Part shown: positions 48,618-59,640 of the stretch, piece after piece
How positions within the stretch are numbered: the stretch's first letter is position 1
Layout of the letters: every line of letters begins with the position of its first letter
Assembly: GCA_023853785.1 (NCBI GenBank)
Contig: JAJIRX010000500.1
Location: 310,001 to 374,000 of the forward strand
Source of the DNA: Psilocybe azurescens
Lineage: Eukaryota > Basidiomycota > Agaricomycetes > Agaricales > Agrocybaceae
Direction: 5' to 3'
DNA: 64,000 nt
Translations under genes and position numbers: made by a program
Notes under the pieces: generated by a model
The model's database searches: none
What the model was told of the DNA's origin: nothing
Seen by the model: only the letters and a program-made list of their open reading frames with translations

Positions 48618-49145
48618 ATGTCTAACGACCATGACTATCCTTACAGTTCTCATGGCCAGTTATTTAAAAACACAAACCATGCGGCCAGTTTAGAAAACGA
48701 TCTACCAACCATTAAAATCACTTCGTTCGGTCATCGTCGTGGTCCACTGCTTCCAACCCCTGACTTATCATTCGACTGTCGTGCATTGCCAAACCCTCCA
48801 AAAAACGTTCGGACTGGCCACACAGGTCTCTCCAAAGCTCTCAGAGATGCTTTGTTCTCAAAAGAGGAGGTCCAAAGGCGGTTTCAAGATATTTGTACGT
48901 TTATCAACGCGCACATACAGCAAGCCCAAGCCAACGGCGAACAGAGTATAAGTGTCGGCGTTTTTTGCGAGCTAGGAAAGCATCGCAGTGTTTCCATGGT
49001 AGAGCAGCTGGGACAGACTCGTTTCAATGGCTGGAATGTCGTTGTTGAACATCGTGACGTTCATCTTAGACGCTCAAATCAGAAGAACAAACTCAGAAGA
49101 GATCGTCACAGCGAAGAGGACAATTCAGATTCAGATAAACTGTAG
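48618..49145 (+). CDS. RapZ C-terminal-domain-like protein
   Basis: Single-exon protein of 175 aa. The core follows the C-terminal domain of bacterial RapZ (the RNA-binding adaptor for RNase E): ITSFGHRRGPLLPTPDLSFD, CRALPNPP, then the ISVGVFCELGKHRSVSMVEQ block with the conserved GxHRSV. The C-terminal tail is basic then acidic (RRSNQKNKLRRDRHSEEDNS). It lacks the N-terminal P-loop kinase-like half of RapZ. Stand-alone RapZ-C proteins occur in fungi; function unknown. The start MSNDHDYPYSS is the first ATG in frame. Confidence 0.75.
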   Translation: MSNDHDYPYSSHGQLFKNTNHAASLENDLPTIKITSFGHRRGPLLPTPDLSFDCRALPNPPKNVRTGHTGLSKALRDALFSKEEVQRRFQDICTFINAHIQQAQANGEQSISVGVFCELGKHRSVSMVEQLGQTRFNGWNVVVEHRDVHLRRSNQKNKLRRDRHSEEDNSDSDKL

Positions 49146-49291
49146 ACAAAGGACTAATTTCTGGGGCAGGCTCTTACAATTTATATTACTCTTTTCAAGT
49201 ACGGCTCCACATTCGAAACCGATTCGTTCTGCTACACCTATTCCCGTCTTAGATTGTGGTTGAAATGCATTATGTACATGTTTTTGTCCTT

Positions 49292-51503
49292 CTAAATTAA
49301 CCAATAGTAAAGCCTCCAAAGTAGCCCCATATTCCCATTTATGCGCTTGGCGACCTCGTCTTCTACTTCACCCTCGCCACCAACCCCAGAATATTCGTCT
49401 CTATATAAGTCCACATGATTGATGTCGACAAGATCAAATAGCTGCGTTCTTCTTTTGACACCTAGGTTATCCGATAGCAACTGGGAAGATCCAGACGCTG
49501 AATACGTTCTGGATTGAGGAACTTCTACCGCCGGTGCTGTTGGCCTCTTCAATAGCAACCATGCAGTAAACATTATTGCAATAACGGGTATTTCAATATA
49601 GAACGATATGAAGTCCGATGCTGAAAAGACCGGGATGACGGATGACCATCCTTGTACTGGAAGAATATCAATAATCGTCGACAATGAACAAAGGATACCT
49701 ACTCAAAATCAAGAATGAAACTGCCACCACCTTATAATAATATCAGAGAGTATGTTCAAATTTTCAGGGGATTTACGCACCACAAACGGTGGACCCCAGG
49801 GCCAAGTCCATGAGGCCTTGTATTTCAACTCATCCAGAGATCGGCCTTGCCTTGTCCAAGCTTTTCGAAACTGCCAGCTAGACAACCCAATGGACAGCCA
49901 TGCGATCTAAAATTTCATAGAAAAGTATGAGGCGCCGCACATTTGACAAAAGTAATCAAACCTGATTAGAAACCCCGACAATGTTCTGTAGCCAGCCCCA
50001 CAGTTCGCCGCTCCCAATAAAGCTACTTAGAAAGCAGAGAGCACTGATGCTACTCGTCATCAAAAGAGCTGGTATTGGTGTACCCGCGGTTGTAGTCCAC
50101 GAAAATATTTTTGGTGCTTGTGGAGGAGAAGTCACCGCAAGTCCTGTTGTTGATGAAAACTGGAACCGCCTATTCATTGTGGATTTGCTTACCATACAGA
50201 ACCCTGGTTCCGGCGAACAGTGCATGATTACCAGCCGATAAAACAGATGTGAGAATGACGGTATTCATGAAGGATGCAGCAACAGCTATTGGATTGGCGT
50301 TACCAAAACTGCCAAACTTGATGAAATAATGTAAGGCGTACATGATCCAGCTGACACAAAGACAATTGTGAATGGTGAAGTCGTTGTGCTACGGTTAGAC
50401 AGGTTCGGATAGTCCCAAGGTACTGTGTGGAAGTCAACAATTGATGCACAGTTACCAAAAGACATATAATGTACCATTCAAACCAATTAAGAAAACTGTC
50501 AGAATGTAGAATATCATGATTCTAGAGATGTGATCAGAATTCATGTTTTTCAAGGCCAGTTAGAAGACTGTCTACCTCCAGAAAACGAGATTGACAACTC
50601 TGGGCATATTCTTAGAAGGATTCTTAGTCTCTCCCGCGGTGATTCCTAGACTCTCCGTGCCACCAACTACGCAAGCCAGGTAAGTATTGGGATATAGAGC
50701 ACATAAATAGATCATACAAGCAAAACTAGCCGTCACGAAGACCCTAGCAAACCCGCCGAATCCACCGACGAAAGGTGCTCCTGGAATTTTCCAATTGCTG
50801 AACCCAATGAATGTATGTTCTGGATTAGCTCCAATATTGACGAGTGTGCCCACTATGATGAAAAGTACTACAGTAGCGACCTTAAGTGATGATAGCCAGT
50901 ATTCTATGATCCTATTTAGATAGCTGACATGGCTTAAGATGACGGATTCATCGTACCTAATTCTCCGTACCCTCCCACATGCAATGCGTTTACGCCGACT
51001 AGAAAGACCCAGAAAACTACACTGACTATCCAAGCATTTTCAATGGTCCAGAATTGTAAAACAAGCTGTGCGGCGGTGAGATCCGACGCAACTGAAACAG
51101 CGTCGTTGAACCAATAGTTCCACGACAATGCAAAACCATAAGCTGGCGAAAAAAAGCGTGTGGTATAGGTGTTGAAAGAACCTGCCACCGGGTATTGAGT
51201 CGCCATCTCCCCCAGAAGTAGGAGTGTCACATAAACAATGAATCCAACGATACTATAGCAAATCAGCATGCTCGCAGGACCACCTTGTGCAAGAGAGCGG
51301 CCTGTTCCTAGAAAAAGACCAGTACCAATGGTCCCTGCGATAGCAATCATTTGCACCTGCCGTGCAGACAAGCCACGCTTGAGGCCACTGTGTCTTTCGA
51401 TGTTATGCTGTTCATCGTTTGCACTGGGACCTTGTTCTGCGGTTCCGTAGTTCAGTGAGTGAGAGTGAGGTTCCAATAGTCTTGCATGAGGAGGTGTACT
51501 CAT
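49292..51503 (-). CDS. amino-acid permease (AAT/APC family)
   Basis: Plasma-membrane amino-acid/H+ symporter. MSTPPHARLLEPHSHSLN and a hydrophilic N tail lead to the first helix, QMIAIAGTIGTGLFLGTGRS, the hallmark of fungal AAT permeases; then ICYSIVGFIVYVTLLLLGEM, ATQYPVAGSFNTYTTRFFSP, ALSWNYWFNDAVSVASDL and further helices (ATVVLFIIVGTLVNIGA; FVTASFACMIYLCAL; GGTESLGITAGETKNPSKNM). About 12 helices are expected and most are visible. The C-terminal tail lies at 49292-49680. Some ten introns. Substrate range cannot be told from sequence. Confidence 0.85.
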
Positions 51504-51883
51504 AACGAGGGATGTAGCAGTGAACACCGGGCAGCTCGTTGATAGTTTGAACTCTTTTGACCGTGTGCCCGTAATGGCGCCAGTCGAGTCGAAATGACGC
51601 ACAAGTCAGCGTCGGCCCGGAACTCGAAATTATAAGCAAACATTGTGTTCACACCGATGAAAAGAATTGTGAATTTGGTAAATAAATTATACGGTATTGA
51701 AGGAGGGTTCCGGTAGGGAGTATATTAACAAAAACCAAGATTGTCTGCAATCCTGTTAAGTTGTAGGGATTTTGGTATCGAAGAAGATTTAAATAACTAG
51801 ATATCTGAAAAGAACGAAAGATCCCATTAAGAGGTATCCACAAATAACCTGTCCAAAAGAATGTCCATATATTTTACAGGAGT
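51504..51883. other. intergenic, no gene recognised
   Basis: 380 bp, AT-rich, between the permease start and the stop of the next gene; permease promoter region. Nothing else seen. Confidence 0.4.
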
Positions 51884-53599
51884 TGTTTCCATCCAGCATC
51901 GCGAGCTTTCTTAACTAAGCGCTTAACTTCCTGAGATCGAGCTCTCGTCGTAACAAGCAGGGTATCCGGCATATCCACAATGACTAGATCATCGACACCC
52001 AAGCAGGTGATGAGACGCCCAGAACCGGGAACTACGATTCCACCGGCAACTTGTTCAGTAAGAACTGGAAGAAATGATTAACTCCAAATTAATTGATAAT
52101 CAATGTAGACGACATACCAAGATGGTGATCTCCAAGGATACGGGGTTGATTGGCCTCGGCGGGCAGTAGATCCGCGAGGGAAGAGAAGTCACCGACATCG
52201 TCCCAACCTAAAAACAGAAAAGAAATTAAAATGGCTTTCATGATAGGCAATAGAACGAATGTTACCGAATGTCGCGGGAACAACGGCAACTCGTCCCTGT
52301 GCAGCAGCGGGCTCCGCCACGGCATTATCAATGGGTATTTTCTCCAATCCAGACCAGACTTCATTGAGGACAGTGTCGCGAAGGGCTTCATCATCCCAGG
52401 CGGCAGCAATTTTACGCAGGCCTTCAGCCAACTCGGGCTTGTATTCCTCCAGAAGGTCAAGCAACACGGTTGCCTTTGTGACAAACATACCTGCGTTCCA
52501 ACGATAGGCACCAGTGCCAATGTATTGAGCCGCAGTTCTAGCGTCAGGCTTCTCCTTAAAGCTAGAGACGAGTCTAGCGTTTGGGGCCTCCTTTATCCCA
52601 AGTTTATCGCCGAGGCGGATGTAGCCAAATCCGGTAGATGGATGCGATGGAGCGATACCAATTGTGACGAGGTAATCCTTACGTGCGACTTCGACAGCTT
52701 CGGCGACTGCAGAAAGGAAGGCATCGTCACCGGAAATCATATGATCAGCTGCAAACGATCCAATGACAGCGTCGGGATCCCGCAGAGCGAGAATCGCAGC
52801 GGCCAACCCAATAGCTGCCATAGAGTCCTTCGGTCCAGGCTCACAAAATATGTTGTCAGGGATAAGGTCGGGAAGTTGGTCGCATATGCTTTTTTACATG
52901 AGCTGGGCCGGCCACGATAGTGGTTCTGGCGGCAGAGGTAAGAGGGAGAAGACGATCCCATGTCGCTTGAATGAGTGACCGTCCTTTCAACGTGACGTCT
53001 AAGAGAAATTTGGGATGTCCTTCACGCGACAGGGGCCATAGGCGGGTTCCAGCACCACCTGCAGGGATAACGACGTAGAATCCCGGAATGTCACGATTTA
53101 CAAAGGGGAATGCGGTCAAAGTATTATCACCCAAAGGTGACGGTCGATAGTAGACCTGCTCAGGGGATGGGGAGGTGGTAGTGATGGCGGGTATACTGTG
53201 AATCAAAAAGGGGGATAGTTTGGGCCTAAGTTGAGGGCTTGGGGGTGCCGGGGTCATGAAACCAGGCGTTCCATTACGAGAATTATACATGTTATACTGG
53301 TTGCCATATGGTGAGAGATGCAAACAGATTTCAACGTGTCATGACATACCTGGAGGCCTTCACGAACTTGCCTTTCAAGCGATGCATTTGCCATCCTGAG
53401 TTCTGCGCACTCGTGTCTGAGTTCGCTGATATCATGATGCTGTGGAATTCAGAAAGAAATGAGGAACTGTGGTAGGTATTGTAACGACGCGACTGACGGA
53501 TTTATGAACGGCGTCCATGATCTTCTTGAACATTGCCTCAATGTTGTTAGCATCGGCAGAGGGCTCGCCAGAGCTAAAAAGACTGGCAGCGAAAGACAT
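51884..53599 (-). CDS. mannose-1-phosphate guanylyltransferase-like, with N-terminal coiled-coil extension
   Basis: Nucleotidyltransferase that would make GDP-mannose from GTP and mannose-1-phosphate. N terminus MSFAASLFSSGEPSADANNI then HHDISELRHECAELRMANAS is helical/coiled coil and not part of the enzyme fold. The catalytic domain has VVIPAGGAGTRLWPLSREGH (GxGxRxxP signature), SFAADHMISGDD, VSSFKEKPDARTAAQYIGTG and AYRWNAGMFVTKATVL, then FGWDDVGDFSSLADLLP. It looks more like the bacterial ManC-type than the usual fungal PSA1/MPG1. One base too many in the T run 52890-52895 (plus strand) breaks the frame between AGPAHV and DQLPDLIPDN. Stop at 51884-51886. Confidence 0.75.
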
Positions 53600-54168
53600 G
53601 ACTGTGAAAAAGAATGTAGTGATTCAGAGAGTGTGTGGAAGAAGCGAGGTGGAGGTTTTATATAAATCCGAAGCTGGCTGCTCCCCTACTTTCGGCTATC
53701 CCCGAACCGACCTCACACCCGTTCCTGGAGGAGCCTGGAGGCCAGTGCTCGAGACCCCAACCTTTCAAAGGTCAATACAAGCCGAAGGGGTGGATTTTTG
53801 CAATCCCCGCCGGAATAATTGCTCCCCGCCGTTCTTTCAAGGACTTTTGTCTCCGAATTGCTCTAATCTCTCACTAACTCGGCGTTGAATCACCGGTATA
53901 CAGGACAATATAAGTTTTTCCATGTGCAAATCGCTCACGAGGCTGCAGGTGTTGTGCTGTGTCGTGAACAACGAACGTGCACACAAGTCATCCGAATATC
54001 TACACTTCCTGACTTTATAGATTTTCGTTGGTATTAATGCATGCATGTCCACCCTGAAAGACGGTAATCCATACATCCTGTTCATTAAAGGCATCTTCGA
54101 CGAGTAAATGAAATTATCATCAAGCGTTGCATAATAAGACAAGATAATACATTGCATGCGGTTAGATA
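53600..54168. other. intergenic, no gene recognised
   Basis: 570 bp between the mannose-1-phosphate guanylyltransferase start and the 3' end of the PAXX-like gene. Pyrimidine/purine-skewed just above 53600, otherwise featureless. Confidence 0.4.
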
Positions 54169-55263
54169 TCACTCATCATCGCTTTCGAACTCAATGGGTT
54201 TGTATTTCCGAGCTTTCTTGTTGGGGTTCGCCAAAGAAGCGCCTTTGTGAGTTCGGACAGCAGCAGGGGGTTCTGTTATCTAGCGTCAAAAACTTCACTC
54301 GCCGGGAACGAACGAATAACAAACTTTGTGCCGAGGATCCACGTTGTTGCTTCATGTTTTTTAACTGGGAATTTGTTTCTTTTCCACATCCACTGAGAAT
54401 TTCGAGCTGGAGCGTTCCATGCATTCTTCGCTGGGCTTGGCCTCCGGACCTTTAAGAGAATATGTAAATGATTGGCTAACACTCGAGCAACAAGCAAGTA
54501 ACTTACTCATTTCTTTACGTTTTGAGATCGAAGGGGCTGCCACGTGTGACATTTGCAAGGTAGCCGAAGACGCAACTGGTACTGGCGAATAATCCGTCGA
54601 AGCAGAAGGATAAAGTCGACATTTTCTTGACTGAGCTTGCAATGCAATCTATACAATAAATATTATAACACAAATTGGTTCTGCATTTCTACTTCGTAGC
54701 ATTTGGTGTGACATACGTCTATAAATACGCTTGTCGCGTGTGCAGCAGCATCTTCTGGGGACATCTCAACGAGAGATACGTGCATTGGTTTCTTTGACGT
54801 AGGACCAAGTGTAAACTGCAAACCGAAATGGTGAAGAAATTCAAAGGAAGGCTCAGAAGAGGTCACTGGGTCTACCTTGATGTCCGCACCTTTGTCGGCA
54901 CTCCAGTCACTTATACACATTTCACCTTGGATGAAGACCTCCGCTAACTTTTCGGCGAAGGTTTCAAGAAGTTTGTCCGACGATTTAGAGCCCTATAAGC
55001 ACACAAGACCTATGAGCATGATTCCTCCACTGACACAACCGTCCAACGGAGCGTTGGAGAATAGCAATACAGACAAAAATGCGATGTACATCTGCTTCCG
55101 TCCAAAATCCGTGCCACCATCGTCCTTGTGGCCCAGAAAGTCCGATATAAATGTTCCATCTACCGTCAGTCACTGTTGACAATACAACAAACTTATAAAT
55201 GCTTTGGTATATCACTTGTGTGAGTTCATCCAGACAGCTGAAGTTGGCTAGAACTTCGGACAT
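54169..55263 (-). CDS. PAXX/XLF-superfamily-like protein (possible NHEJ factor)
   Basis: Starts MSEVLANFSCLDELTQVIYQ. A head-domain-like pattern follows: DGRWNIYIGLSGPQGRWWH, GFWTEADVHRIF, then SSDKLLETFAEKLAEVFIQG and LGPTSKKPMHVSLVEMSPED, spaced like the N-terminal head of PAXX (strand pair, helix, strand pair). A linker rich in Ser/Pro leads to the C-terminal end NPNKKARKYKPIEFESDDE, a basic then acidic tail of the kind that binds Ku in NHEJ factors. Stop TGA 54169-54171. At least four introns; the exons between about 54250 and 54440 are not fully resolved. Assignment is by pattern, not a search. Confidence 0.5.
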
Positions 55264-55857
55264 TGGCGCAGGACGGTGATCGCTTGATGCCACGGGTGCC
55301 ACAGGGTCCTTTGTCGAAGTAGAGTAAATCAGAGTCTGGGTGAATTCCAGTCCTTCAAGACGAAAGTCTTCAAATCGTTTAGAGAAATTGCAGATCTTTG
55401 ATTCAGTCTAATGTCCGCCTTGAGTATAAGAAAGTTATAGAAAGTTGAGTTCACGTCGATCAAGACCGTCGAAGTTCAAAGCAAGGTGGCCGTTGGCTAT
55501 GGCCGCTGACTACACGTGACCAGTGGAAAAGACTCCAACACCATTCTGATTTGGTTCTGAGTCCTGACTTCCGATTGAAGTTTGCGAAAAGCGGCCATCG
55601 GTCAGTCGAATGACATTTATATTACCTAGCTTCTGATTGAGAATGAGGACGAACAAGGGGAAGACCGAATGGGCCAGCTTTTGACAGAGAATGTATGAGA
55701 TACACATACAACTACATACATAGAAGATTATATTCCTATGACTTGTACGATGATTACAGTAGAATTTACTGTTAGAGGTGGCATAGAGAGCAGAACGAAG
55801 ACAAGATACATCAAGACAGATAAAGAACAAGAGATAAGGGTGTATCATATCGCTGGG
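55264..55857. other. intergenic, no gene recognised
   Basis: About 590 bp between the PAXX-like start and the G-alpha stop, both minus strand. Only short unsupported open frames. Confidence 0.4.
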
Positions 55858-58261
55858 CTAAAGCAAACTGCCCTCCTGGAGCATGTCCCGAATGACCATA
55901 TCTTTGACTGAGAACGAGAGAGCCGATCAGGATTGAATTAAGAGAGACAAAAAAACATACCATTCATGAGAATCTTCTCGGTGGATTTTGAATCCTGTAA
56001 AATATGAGCAGCCTCAACACGATTTTCAATCAGTCGGAGTAAAGTGCACGGACTGTCATGGATGTCAAATGAACGTAGAAGAGTCGGGGTTTTATACTGT
56101 GTTGACTTAGCACCGTGCCTGTCCATCGTGCGTTAATTATGTCGATATACGAAAGTACTGACATTCTCTTCGAGCTCACCAAATTTCTTGCGCATATCTG
56201 GAAGAGGGTATTATGTTCAGAAAATATTAGCAAGATAACTCTCGGAAGACATACATTTCGACGCTGATTCATAGTCATTCCGTCTAGTCCCAAATGATGT
56301 GACGAAGTTACCAAATTGAATTCCAGATTCAAGTTTAGCTAGATCATCAATGCAGTCAGAAGAGGCTCCGAGATAAATATAAATAAGTGAACGATCAAAC
56401 CTTTCAAGAGGTCGGTTTTATTTAGGAATAGCACCAACTCCGTGTTCTTTAGAACAGGATTTTTTACGAGATGCTTCCACAGTATGAGAGAATCCTCCTA
56501 GTAGACCATGAATACAAGTGATTGGGCAAATACCGAGCTTCACGGACCAATTTGTTTACAGTAGGATCTTCTAATAGAACCTTGAAGAGAGGTTATCAAC
56601 ATGACAGTCTCCTATGAAACCGTAACTCACCTCATCGAAGCCAGATATAGGTGCAAGAAAAATGATGGCGTCCATATCATCGAAAAATGGCACCCATGCA
56701 GCTGTCATAATATGGCTTTAGAACCAGAGCGTAAAAAAGCGACAAGCTATAGTTCGGCTGACCTCGCTAAAACCGTAAAGAACATTTATATCAATAACTG
56801 TGAGACTTGTCAACAAGATGATAGCACATACGTTAGAACGTGCACCGCCGACATCATATATTCTCCAGTCATGGTGCAACATATTCCCTGAGAGGCGTGT
56901 TTTTAAATTTTATTCACATGCTGACGATGCTTAGATTGAACTGACCAGTTTTTAATTTGAATCGGTGTTCAGAAACACCTAGTGTCTTCAGCCTTGCTCT
57001 TAAAATATCGTCTAGTATCATGAGATCAAGACATTGAAAAATATCAAATAGAACTCTGATTCGTAACGTACCGTCAGTAGGTACATATCTCAGCGCTGTA
57101 ACACGGCTGATAGAATCTAGGAAGCTGATTACGCGTGACTTTAGTACATATGGCGGGAAGAAAATAGTAAGCAACACATACAATCCAGCCATGCTCTCAA
57201 GACGAATCTTATTAGCCACCAGTAATTCTTTTACTGTCGGATCATTCCATAGTTGAATCATATCATCTGCACAAGCGTGCAAGATGACCCCAGGATCGTT
57301 CGGGTCTTCGAAGTCGATATCGGCCGCACTATCTATGCTAGCGCGGGCAGTTGCCATTAGGCGGCCAAAGGCTCCTTTCCAGTGTGCAGTTGAGTTGATA
57401 GCGACCTCTCTAAACTTGCCCGCGCGTGTGCTGTATGGAAGATTCGTCGCCGGCGAGAGGTGAGTGGCTTCGAATTCGGCGGATCCGGCAGGCGTCATTT
57501 TACGCAGAAGGGCTTCTTCAACCTGCTGCAGTGGAAGGAGCCGCATCCTCAACTTTAGGAGTTCAGGATTCAGTCGAACCTGCAGGGATCCAGAATCGAT
57601 GGATTCGGTTCGAGGCCTTGGAATGGCCAGCATAGCTGACGAGGGAGAGGCGTTGGTAGCAGCATGGGCATCGGTGATAGTATCGAGAATAAGCCTTACA
57701 GAGCGGACGACATTAAGTTGGACGACAGCTCGCCATGATGCACGCTCGTGACGAAAAGCCTAAAGTATAGTTGTGCTTTTTAACCAACAAATAGGGTTCT
57801 GCATGTATCGGAAACCTAGCACACCTTGGGGGAATTAAGTAGTTGGAAATCTGCCGCGTTCGTGTCAATCGACCAAGCAGTGATGCATACAATAAATCAA
57901 CTTACTTTTCAGTGTTGTGGATTTGCCTGGGAAACGCGTTCAGTACACCAAACATGACATCTATGATTATCTTACCCGATTCACTTTGGCCTTCATGTTG
58001 ATGAGAGTCAGACAATGATGTCCATCATAGTGTATGGTGGATCTCACCCAGCAAGAGTATTCGGACGCTTTTAGGACCCCTTTTCTTCTCCATTTTCTGG
58101 CGATGGATTTCCTCATCAATAGCTTCAGAACGTTTCCGGGCCTCGGCTTCAGCAGCGAGTCTTTCCTGGCGCCCTGCCGGGGTCTCGTTCTCTGGTGGCG
58201 CCAAAGCCAATGTAATGGGATCCTCATCATCATCAGAGGCTCTGCGGAAGAACTTGGACAT
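55858..58261 (-). CDS. atypical heterotrimeric G-protein alpha subunit
   Basis: Starts MSKFFRRASDDDEDPITL, so there is no Gly at position 2 for myristoylation. The helix RQERLAAEAEARKRSEAID precedes RILLLGQSESGKSTTLKNFQ, a proper G1 loop, encoded partly by tiny exons. The helical domain has an unusually long insertion (about 57180-57640). G2 is DILRARLKTLGVSE; G3 is WRIYDVGGARSNRAAWVPFF, with Ala where typical G-alpha has the GTP-hydrolysing Gln; G4 is FLNKTDLL; G5 reads HLTSMTDS. C terminus VIRDMLQEGSLL. Over ten introns. Atypical G-alphas of this kind are numerous in Agaricomycetes. The missing Gln predicts slow GTP hydrolysis (inference). Confidence 0.8.
56763..56766 (-). other. 4-nt microexon (CGAG) in the G-alpha gene
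   Basis: Sits between introns of about 65 and 61 nt with GT and AG ends. It supplies Arg plus the first base of Ala in DVGGARSNRAAW, giving the same spacing as the canonical RSxRxxW of G-alpha switch II. Without it the frame fails. Confidence 0.6.
57976..57990 (-). other. 15-nt microexon in the G-alpha P-loop
   Basis: Encodes the Gln-Ser-Glu-Ser part of GQSESGKST, with split Gly codons on both sides. The next exons are also tiny: 57906-57926 (21 nt) and 57825-57850 (26 nt). Splice ends are GT/AG and phases agree. Confidence 0.7.
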
Positions 58262-59640
58262 AGCTAGAGGGCTGGTAACTAGTAACAAGAGATCGGTGAG
58301 GTGGAGGAACCGAACGGGGATCGCACAGCCAGCGTTTATGTGCGGACTATAGTTGGATAGCTCCAAAGACACAGGATTTACAGCAGAAAGAAGAAGGTGA
58401 GAAGTAAGGGTCCGTCAGGATGTCATAAGTAAATTTTGGTGGCACCGTATTATTAGGTTTACGAAACTAGACTTTCCCAGGTGAAAGAACAGACCGGAAT
58501 GGATGTCTTTTGTGTGGCAGGGACAAGTATCTTTCGCAGTTAAATGGGCACCTAACTTCTTCAGTCAAATTTGACATGTTTTCCTGTGATGCGTTGCCAG
58601 TTGGACAGTACACACGGTCATAAAGTGACTATTAATGACGAGCGCAGATTTGGCATGCAACAGTCACAGACCGCTCCGATACTAGGCCGTTTGTTCGATA
58701 GAAGCAACGGCGGCGGTACCTGAGTGGGATATACATGGATGATGGGAAGATGTTGCCCGTGAGAATTTACCGTGATTTCCTTAAATTCCTTTTCATCCAC
58801 TCACTGGGCACCCAAAGCCAGAGTCATACCTAGTCATTATCATCTGCGTCCTAGGACCCTGAAGAACATAACTATCCCATCCTCTGGAAAGCGTACCATT
58901 ATAGTGACTCCGCTCCATTGGCTCCAATGACCCAGTGCTCATAAATTTGGGATGCCCAAGATGACGCTTGGAACACGGGCTTCTGGACAAGACATGTGGT
59001 CGGGATTCAATGCAATCCTTGAATATCCTTGCTGCCAGTGGTAACGATTCTGATGTGTACTGCAATACGTTCTATTTTCCTCTAGGTTGCAGTTATCTAC
59101 ACCCACACAAAGAGCAAGCATGCCCAATTCCCTATTCAATCCCACTTTTCCTACAAGGTCGACTCATGAGCGGTAGGGACGTGGCTGATTGCATTATCTG
59201 CGCACTGAGTCCTGATATCCCTCGGTAATCTGGTCCTTATCAGTATTCAAATCGATCATTTTTCTGTTAGTGCTTCTTCGCTTGTCATTTTGTAGCGTAA
59301 TAGCAACGACTAAAAACCTTTTCTGGAACACTTACTCGATTTATCCCACCTCTTCGGATTTTTGCTTGATGTTTATGCGAAATTTCTCAAGCTTCGTCGG
59401 ATCCAATTGCGTTCCTCTTGAAGTGTTGGCCTTGCATCAATACATCATCTTCAAGTTCTTTTCACAGGCTGATTTCCTCGAATCGCCTTACTTAACTGAT
59501 GCAGACACTGTCCTGGATTACTTCTGAAGCCGTGTTGCTTCACAGGCAAATGCTACGGATGTTTAAATGGGCGATTACTTAAGATCATACAGTGGTAATG
59601 ATAATGCAATATTGTCCGTGAACGAGTAGGTCTGCCAAGA
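58262..59640. other. 1.4-kb region, no gene recognised
   Basis: Between the G-alpha start and the mitochondrial protein gene. Open frames at 58793-59065 (minus) and 59270-59527 (plus) have no motif and no good intron partners. The proximal part should be the G-alpha promoter. Confidence 0.4.

Noticed and set aside
58793..59065. 90-codon minus-strand open frame
   Set aside because: Unrecognised, no splice support, composition not coding-like.
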